Position numbers and translations under genes: made by a program. From positions 1 to 23,585 of the forward strand of contig JBBPTG010000329.1 of the NCBI GenBank assembly GCA_038093975.1: a DNA stretch of 23,585 nucleotides, given 5' to 3'. The notes under the pieces were generated by a model. It did no database searches, was not told where the DNA came from, and worked only from the letters and a program-made list of their open reading frames with translations. Every line of letters begins with the position of its first letter. Within the stretch, counting starts at the first letter, position 1. This document shows, one piece after another, positions 19,701 through 23,585 of this stretch. The DNA comes from Chalciporus piperatus (lineage: Eukaryota; Basidiomycota; Agaricomycetes; Boletales; Boletaceae).

Positions 19701-21699
19701 CGCGATTAACATCGCACGATCCGAATCGACTGGGTACTCACCCTTCTTCCTGAACACGGGGCGTCAACCAAGGATGTTCGTATGGAACGACGCTGTAGCC
19801 ACCGAATACCCGAGTGTGCGCGTGTTTGCTCAACGCATGAAACAGGCTGTAATGTCAGCGCATGACGCCATACTCGAGGCTCGGGGGAAACAAACCCGAA
19901 ACACTAATAAGAAGCGACAAGCGAGCCCCTTTCGATCGGGAGATCTCGTGTATGTCTCGAAAAAGAACCTGTCACTGCCTAAGGGACTAGCCCGCAAATT
20001 AATCCCGAAGTATATTGGTCCCTATAAGATTATTGAGGACTTCAAGAACAACTCGTTTAGGTTAGACTTACCAGCGAGGATGAAACAGCGAGGAATTCAT
20101 CCCGTGTTTCACTCATCTTTGTTGAGAATTCACGATCCAAGTGATGATCGACTATTCCCGGGGAGACTCGAGGATCAGGTCGCCGACTTTGGTGAAATGG
20201 GACCTGAATGGGCGATCGAGCGCATAGTGACGCACGAAGGAACGGGTGTCGACGCCTTGTTCCAAGTAAAATGGACCTCGGGGGACGAAACCTGGCTGCC
20301 TCTATATCAAATTGAGACATTAGACTGTTTAGCCACATATTTGGAACTCCTCGAGGTGAAACAGATCGAGGACTTACCACGGGGCTCAGGCCGCCCGCCG
20401 ACTGACGATCCACAGGTATATAATGGGGCATGTCGTTTCCACTCCAACACCCATCGTGCCACCCTGTGCAACTCGAAACCTACTACCCTTCCAATGGCTC
20501 GCCCTAATCCTCGTCTGCGTGGACATACGTATCCCGCTCAGACCGCTCCTCGACACCGCTTGAGGCACTTTACCCGAGTGGGAGAGGACTTCATCGTCTA
20601 TGACGATGCCTTCACCAGCTCGAAGGTATATGTCACTAAAGATCAGTTAATGAAATGCTTGGAACATAGCGCTGCGATCCGAAACCGCGCGCGCTCCCAA
20701 CCCCTTCCCGTCGAACCTCTGGGCTACCTTACCATCGCCCTAGCGTTCAATGACGAGGACCACCCCATCTATCGTTTCTCCACAACCGATCATAGTGGGT
20801 GTAGCCTGTTCAGCGAGGACTACGGAGAGCCAACACCGTCCGTATTCTGGGATCGGATCCCCGATGCATCGTCGACGACTCGCGAACAACGCATGGTGAA
20901 CGACCTTGGTAACCACTTCGCTATGCAACAGATCTGCTGGGACCGGCAAAGGCTCCAGCGAGAAGAAGCGAAGGCGGAACAAAGGGCGATGAAAGCGAGA
21001 GGATGGGAGTTGGGTAATGAGAGGGGAGAAAGGAAACCTGGAGGCGGTCAGAGGCGACGAGGTCATGGGGGACGAAACCACAGGAGAGAGGCCGAAGAAG
21101 ACCCACCGCGGCTCGCTCACAGCGACGAGAGGCGAATGGGAGAAGCTACCGAGTACGATGGTGGAGACTGGGACATGGTGATTGATGAGTACGAGGGCGA
21201 AGACGACTCGGCGAGAACCATCAGTCCTGGCCGTGCGAGCACCTCGCACCAGCCATCCGCTTCGAGGACCCACAATTCCATTAGTAAAGGCACCCGGCCG
21301 GCTAATTCGACTCAATCGGCAAATAACCTCGTCTCGGCAATTACCGCCGGCTCTACCCAAACCTTCGACATTGCCCCTCATACTCCATCTATCCACTCTT
21401 CAATGTCGCATGACACTCTGTCCGAGTTCGGCGATTTAGCCCAGTTCCTCAGTGGAGCTCCGGAGCCCACAATCCTACCTTCACCTATATCTGGTGACTC
21501 TTTCATCGAAGACTCTGTGCCGCTGGTCACAGCCGAGGATCTCGGATTAGACATGACCGAGAGTACTGTTGGCCATGACGCCCCAGCTACCGGCCCAGAT
21601 GACGCCGTTGAGGTCGGATCATTCGAGCTCGTCGACTTCGGCACGGAAGGACTGGCCCAAAATGGAGGAACCGGAGACATCGATAACGCTATCAACTGA
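16756..21699 (+). pseudogene. pol: pol of element 2, truncated at the 5' end and with two nonsense codons
   Basis: One frame runs from the LTR border to TGA before 21700, with internal TGA codons at 17221-17223 and 17743-17745. At both, CGA (Arg) fits the context, so both look like C-to-T changes at CpG. The start holds the C-terminal part of an aspartic protease (YDLILGTPFFFQH) without its catalytic DSG/DTG. RT shows VIDLRERN and YLDDIVVYS (about 17595-17625). RNase H shows MTDACFNGIAAVV and later TDHKGLIHL. Integrase has a zinc module ending CETCQTC (about 19200-19220) and acidic residues in GIDFIGPLP, VSDRDVLF and DGSTERAN. A GPY/F module (YIGPYKIIEDF) and a chromodomain-like segment (FQVKW...DETWLPLYQ, about 20200-20330) follow. 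From about 20410 a further ~430 residues extend the frame: a possibly folded part, a charged Arg/Glu-rich helical stretch and an acidic Ser/Thr-rich tail. Confidence 0.88.
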
Positions 21700-21718
21700 G
21701 CGAGCTAGGGAGCTCACT

Positions 21719-21729
21719 GGAGGGGGGGA
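21719..21729 (+). other. Polypurine tract of element 2
   Basis: GGAGGGGGGGA lies immediately before the LTR start TGTAAC. This placement is expected for plus-strand priming. Confidence 0.8.
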
Positions 21730-21933
21730 TGTAACGGTTGGGAGTCACGCGGCCACCCAAGTCTTAGCTGTCAGCTTACGAGGTCTTATCTTACTCATCA
21801 CATCTACTCGTCGTATATAAGGACCTGCCTGTAACTTCTCCTCCTCAGTCAATCCAGTAGGACGTACACCTGTCTGTTCTCTTGTTTGATTCTTCGTGGG
21901 ACTTCATTACTGCTTCGGTAGTCTGAGGTTACA
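21730..21933 (+). repeat. 3' LTR of element 2 (204 bp)
   Basis: It begins TGTAAC and ends GTTACA, a perfect 6-bp inverted match, and directly follows the polypurine tract. It contains a TATA box (21814-21820). No second copy is in the window, so the right boundary rests on the terminal motif alone. The adjoining bases are CAAGG. Confidence 0.75.
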
Positions 21934-22080
21934 CAAGGCCACGTGATGCAGTTACTGTGACAAGTACTGACATACCGGTACTTGTGTTAGCTCATTCTTT
22001 CCTCCAACTGAACTGCGCCGACCAAACTGGGCGTCTCTCCAGGACACGATCTACTCGGCCGCTCAGCGCTCAGCTGCGCC
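21934..22080. other. Spacer after element 2 with a short inverted repeat
   Basis: No gene was seen. A perfect 8-bp inverted repeat (ACAAGTAC at 21960-21967, GTACTTGT at 21978-21985, 10-nt loop) is the only structure noted. It could be part of the upstream region of the exon starting at 22081. Confidence 0.3.
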
Positions 22081-23404
22081 ATGGACTTGTGCAGGTTAAT
22101 GTGTGTACCCGAAGGTTCTGATGCCGCTCCCATACCAGCTTCACAGCTGGGGGTGGTGTACACGCCACCGACAGTATGTGTCTGCTTCTATCATGGGTGG
22201 CTCCTGAGTTCATACAACATCATTTTTAGTCTACCAGTTGACGCAAGGTGGGAACGTATCTGTTGCGCTTGGAAGTTGTGAAACGCTTGGAGCAGGTGAG
22301 AAGATTCGTCATCCCGTGCAAGTTTCCGTCTATTTCCAACCGGATCCGACGACGGGACTGCACGGTGAAGAAAACAACGGAAGTCATGCCATGGAACTTC
22401 CGTTGGTGACCGCCAAGAGATGGCATGGGAGGCGAAGCACAACCCCGTGCTCCATTTCAGGTCCGTAATTTTTCTTCTCTCGTGTCGGGGGGATGAACCT
22501 TGACTTCACGCCACAGAGCAAAGTTTCAGCCTACGATGTACTCCATCAACGGTTCTGGGCGCAATATGATACTGGCCGATGTACTCGACTTGACACTTTG
22601 CACAGATTATCGTCTCGTTTTTCATCCGATTTGGCAAGAGACCGTTAGAAGACGAGCTAACGACACCCGAGGCGATCATGTGCCTGGAGAATGAGCTAGT
22701 AGACTGAGGAGCGAGAAGAAACAGCTGAACTTGGTGGACGGCTTCGCGGATGGCATCTCCTCGCCCACGCCGCTGACGAACGGCGAACACGGGGATACAC
22801 GTGTCCCCGAAAAGTTCATCCTGGAGCTCCTAGACTTTTGCGGGCCCACTTTGAGTGTTATGCCCGCCGATGAATCGCCCACGGAGAATCAAGCATGGGT
22901 GCACCCATACCCACCGGAATCGTTTCCGACAGAACCGAGCGAGAGACCACTGGCACAGATTGGGGAACCCCTTTCTACGTCTTCAACAAGTTGGTCAATA
23001 CCCTCGTCGTCCACCCGGGAGTTCACGCACGCGTCGTCCGATTCAGAGGACACCCCTTCCGGCAGTGGTTTCTTCAGCTCTTCCGGAAATGAAACTCACT
23101 TCAGACGCAACACTTCAACAGACCTCATCCGTCAGCGCGCTGCCGAGAAGGAGCCCAGCCAACCCGGTACCATCAAGCGTATGCAGTTCACTTTCTCTGT
23201 CGATCAACCTACCCCTGCCAGTCCCGATGTCGCCGTTTCGAAGCCAGACCTCAAACCCTCTGCAGAATTCGAGGGCATCTCTACGCGACGCGGCCGACAG
23301 GCCACTCGTGCCCAAGTCGGACACCTCTGTTGGCTTCCAGAAGTGCAGGAGTCCCGGCACTTTTGTTGCCCAGCAATCCCTTCGCTTCCCATCATTGTTC
23401 TCTA
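22081..23404 (+). CDS. Unidentified gene at the right edge, exon-like segments with a Ser/Pro-rich part
   Basis: I do not recognise this gene. ATG 22081 opens a 31-codon exon that joins in phase across a plausible 64-bp intron (22174-22237, GTATGT...CTACCAG) to a frame containing GGNVSVALGS and HPVQVSVYFQPDP. A second GT-AG candidate spans 22461-22516 but does not keep frame. The segment after it (22518-22694) reads SINGSGRNMILADVLDLTLC in frame 0 and ends at TGA. Frame 0 then reopens (22695-23404) as a Ser/Thr/Pro-rich, probably disordered protein with QLNLVDGFADG and EKFILELLDF. The TGA could again derive from CGA. A single gene with some misjudged splice sites, or a damaged gene, are both possible. 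The orientation is supported only by codon plausibility and the intron. Confidence 0.3.
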
Positions 23405-23585
23405 ACGATTTTTGCCCTTCTGCATCGCTTTCCGCACAACACATCTTCTCGCGGCCTCAGCATCCTTTGTCCGACCATCGAACTCCCCCTCGACGTACTC
23501 CTCAGTAACGTCAATCTCACAGAGGATCACATTGTGACTGGCCAGCACGATGTCACCCCCACGTTGGACTCTGACGTCTTGATCC
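23093..23585 (+). other. Open frame running off the right edge
   Basis: Frame 2 is open from 23093 to the end of the window. Its last part (from about 23430) reads like real protein, with ILCPTIELPLDVLLSN and a Thr/Asp-rich stretch. It could be the next exon of the gene to its left, whose frame 0 stops at 23404, but I could not place a convincing intron. The product is unknown. Confidence 0.25.

Larger units (their letters stand above)
16756..21933 (+). mobile_element. Element 2: 5'-truncated Ty3/gypsy element
   Basis: Only the 3' part remains: the end of the protease, RT, RNase H, integrase, chromodomain, a C-terminal extension, polypurine tract and 3' LTR. The 5' LTR, gag and the protease active site are absent from the window. 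It belongs to a different lineage from element 1, judged by its YLDD RT, its diverged integrase and its unrelated LTR. Confidence 0.9.

Noticed and set aside
20740..21396. A 218-codon minus-strand frame over the element 2 extension
   Set aside because: It is low-complexity and lies antisense to a continuous pol frame with better amino-acid composition, with no start context or motif in its favour.
20494..21699. An env-like third gene in element 2
   Set aside because: There is no signal peptide or membrane-spanning stretch in the extension, so an envelope role is not supported.

Overview
The window looks like repeat-rich accessory DNA from a basidiomycete, probably an Agaricomycete. The evidence is: many short introns of 47-66 bp with GT-AG ends and CTAAC/TTGAC-like branch points; a KDZ-type transposase next to a TET/JBP-type dioxygenase, a pairing known from mushroom-forming fungi; and two different Ty3/gypsy retroelements with chromodomains. 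No rRNA, tRNA or CRISPR was seen.

Left region (1-8727): what appears to be a KDZ DNA-transposon neighbourhood. In order it holds gene A (+), with a Zn2Cys6-spaced cysteine module, a coiled coil and an acidic tail; gene B (-), a long multi-exon gene of unknown function with a Lys/Pro-rich tail, a duplicated exon-intron unit and an AT-hook-like end; a KDZ transposase (+) lacking its N-terminal half and carrying a frameshift; a TET/JBP-like 2OG-Fe(II) dioxygenase (-), convergent with the transposase and with intact catalytic residues downstream of one nonsense codon; and gene C (-), a second cysteine-cluster exon cut by a retrotransposon. Genes A and B converge, B and KDZ diverge, and KDZ and TET converge with stop codons 1 bp apart. 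I infer a mobile unit that once carried its own DNA-base-modifying enzyme; its ends were not found.

Middle region (8728-16755): a nearly complete Ty3/gypsy chromovirus with 454-bp LTRs. Its primer-binding site is an exact 11-nt complement of the predicted 5' end of its own RNA, the signature of Tf1-type self-priming. Gag and pol meet at a T TTA AAA slippery heptamer in a -1 overlap. The 1208-residue pol frame is intact. The element was itself hit twice: a 739-bp solo LTR with a 5-bp target duplication sits in the leader, and a 679-bp hAT-type MITE with an 8-bp target duplication sits in gag.

Right region (16756-21933): the remaining 3' part of a second, unrelated Ty3/gypsy element, entered inside its protease domain. 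Its pol is broken by two TGA codons in one frame and has an unusual ~430-residue extension after the chromodomain, followed by a polypurine tract and a 204-bp 3' LTR. The two flanks of the first element do not match and there is no target duplication, which suggests LTR-LTR recombination or deletion between two copies.

Right edge (21934-23585): non-retroelement sequence with exon-like open stretches of an unidentified Ser/Pro-rich gene that runs off the window.
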